Below the pieces are notes generated by a model, which was not told the DNA's origin, searched no databases, and saw only the letters and a list, made by a program, of their open reading frames with translations. The translations under genes were made by a program, and so were the position numbers. 64,000 nucleotides of DNA from Acaryochloris sp. CCMEE 5410 (GTDB taxonomy: Bacteria; Cyanobacteriota; Cyanobacteriia; Thermosynechococcales; Thermosynechococcaceae), in contig NZ_AFEJ02000001.1 of the NCBI RefSeq assembly GCF_000238775.2, positions 2,418,001 to 2,482,000 on the forward strand, in the 5' to 3' direction. Within the stretch, counting starts at the first letter, position 1. Each line of letters opens with the position of its first letter. This document shows, piece by piece, positions 63,946 to 64,000 of this stretch.

Positions 63946-64000
63946 ATGACCACCTACTTCAAAGTCACTTTAGTCAATCAGGAAAAGGGGCTTGAAGAAA
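63946..64000 (+). CDS. [2Fe-2S] ferredoxin, N-terminal part; runs off the window
   Basis: Eighteen residues are visible: MTTYFKVTLVNQEKGLEE. This is the first strand and turn of a plant-type ferredoxin. A GAGGAG ribosome site lies about 10 bases before the ATG. The cluster ligands are outside the window, so the call rests on the N-terminal similarity and context. It may be transcribed with the YwiC-like gene. Confidence 0.7.
   Translation, partial: MTTYFKVTLVNQEKGLEE

Overview
The window looks like chromosome from a non-heterocystous cyanobacterium. psbU, a PSII S4-domain protein, vipp1, an SLH/OprB porin and short-form hisG with a separate hisZ all point to cyanobacteria. The octamer GCGATCGC (HIP1) also occurs about twenty times outside one island. 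The gene set fits Acaryochloris or a close relative, but this assignment is an inference and no species is proven by the sequence alone.

Layout. 1-9.2 kb: two family-4-type glycosyltransferases, a PEP-CTERM protein that interrupts the end of a GNAT gene, an ATP-grasp/PhzF pair, an unknown TPR-like protein, a DUF5682-type protein and a MenH-like hydrolase. 9.2-21.4 kb: an AT-rich island without HIP1 sites. It holds a type I / double-glycine export system: an HlyD-family adaptor, a HetP-family protein, a C39-peptidase ABC exporter of HetC type with a cyclic-nucleotide-binding-like N-terminus, and a SurA/parvulin-like protein. Facing these on the other strand are three candidate cargo genes: an RTX-like GxGxD-repeat protein, a Ser-rich 85-residue peptide, and an 85-residue peptide with a double-glycine leader. 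The island also has a 114-bp MITE-like element and several long hairpins. tRNA-His closes this stretch.

21.7-38.5 kb is mostly housekeeping: gltA with an aldo/keto reductase, vipp1, an aminotransferase, secreted and lipoprotein genes, an FHA protein, and a minus-strand run (ferredoxin, IMPase, J-domain/TPR protein, hisZ, hisG). After these come tRNA-Ser, a family-9 glycosyltransferase and ispD. 38.5-49.7 kb: rpsD with a 227-bp MITE-like element upstream that has perfect 17-bp inverted ends and a 7-bp target duplication, then rlmN, a major porin with a palindromic operator, glyoxalase I, eno, htpX, a fused double PhnE-type permease and a PhyH-type dioxygenase. 49.7-64 kb: a TerB-domain protein, an NfeD/SPFH pair, a small S4 protein, GDP-fucose synthase, an FHA-adenylate cyclase, psbU, nadB, a PSII S4 protein, LapA/scpA, a set of unknown membrane proteins, a YwiC-like protein and the start of a ferredoxin.

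The most interesting part is the 9.2-21.4 kb island. In Anabaena, HetC and HetP are adjacent heterocyst-development genes. Here the same pair of families sits with an HlyD adaptor, a foldase-like protein and bacteriocin-like precursor genes. This suggests that the HetC/HetP pair belongs to, or derives from, a peptide-export system.
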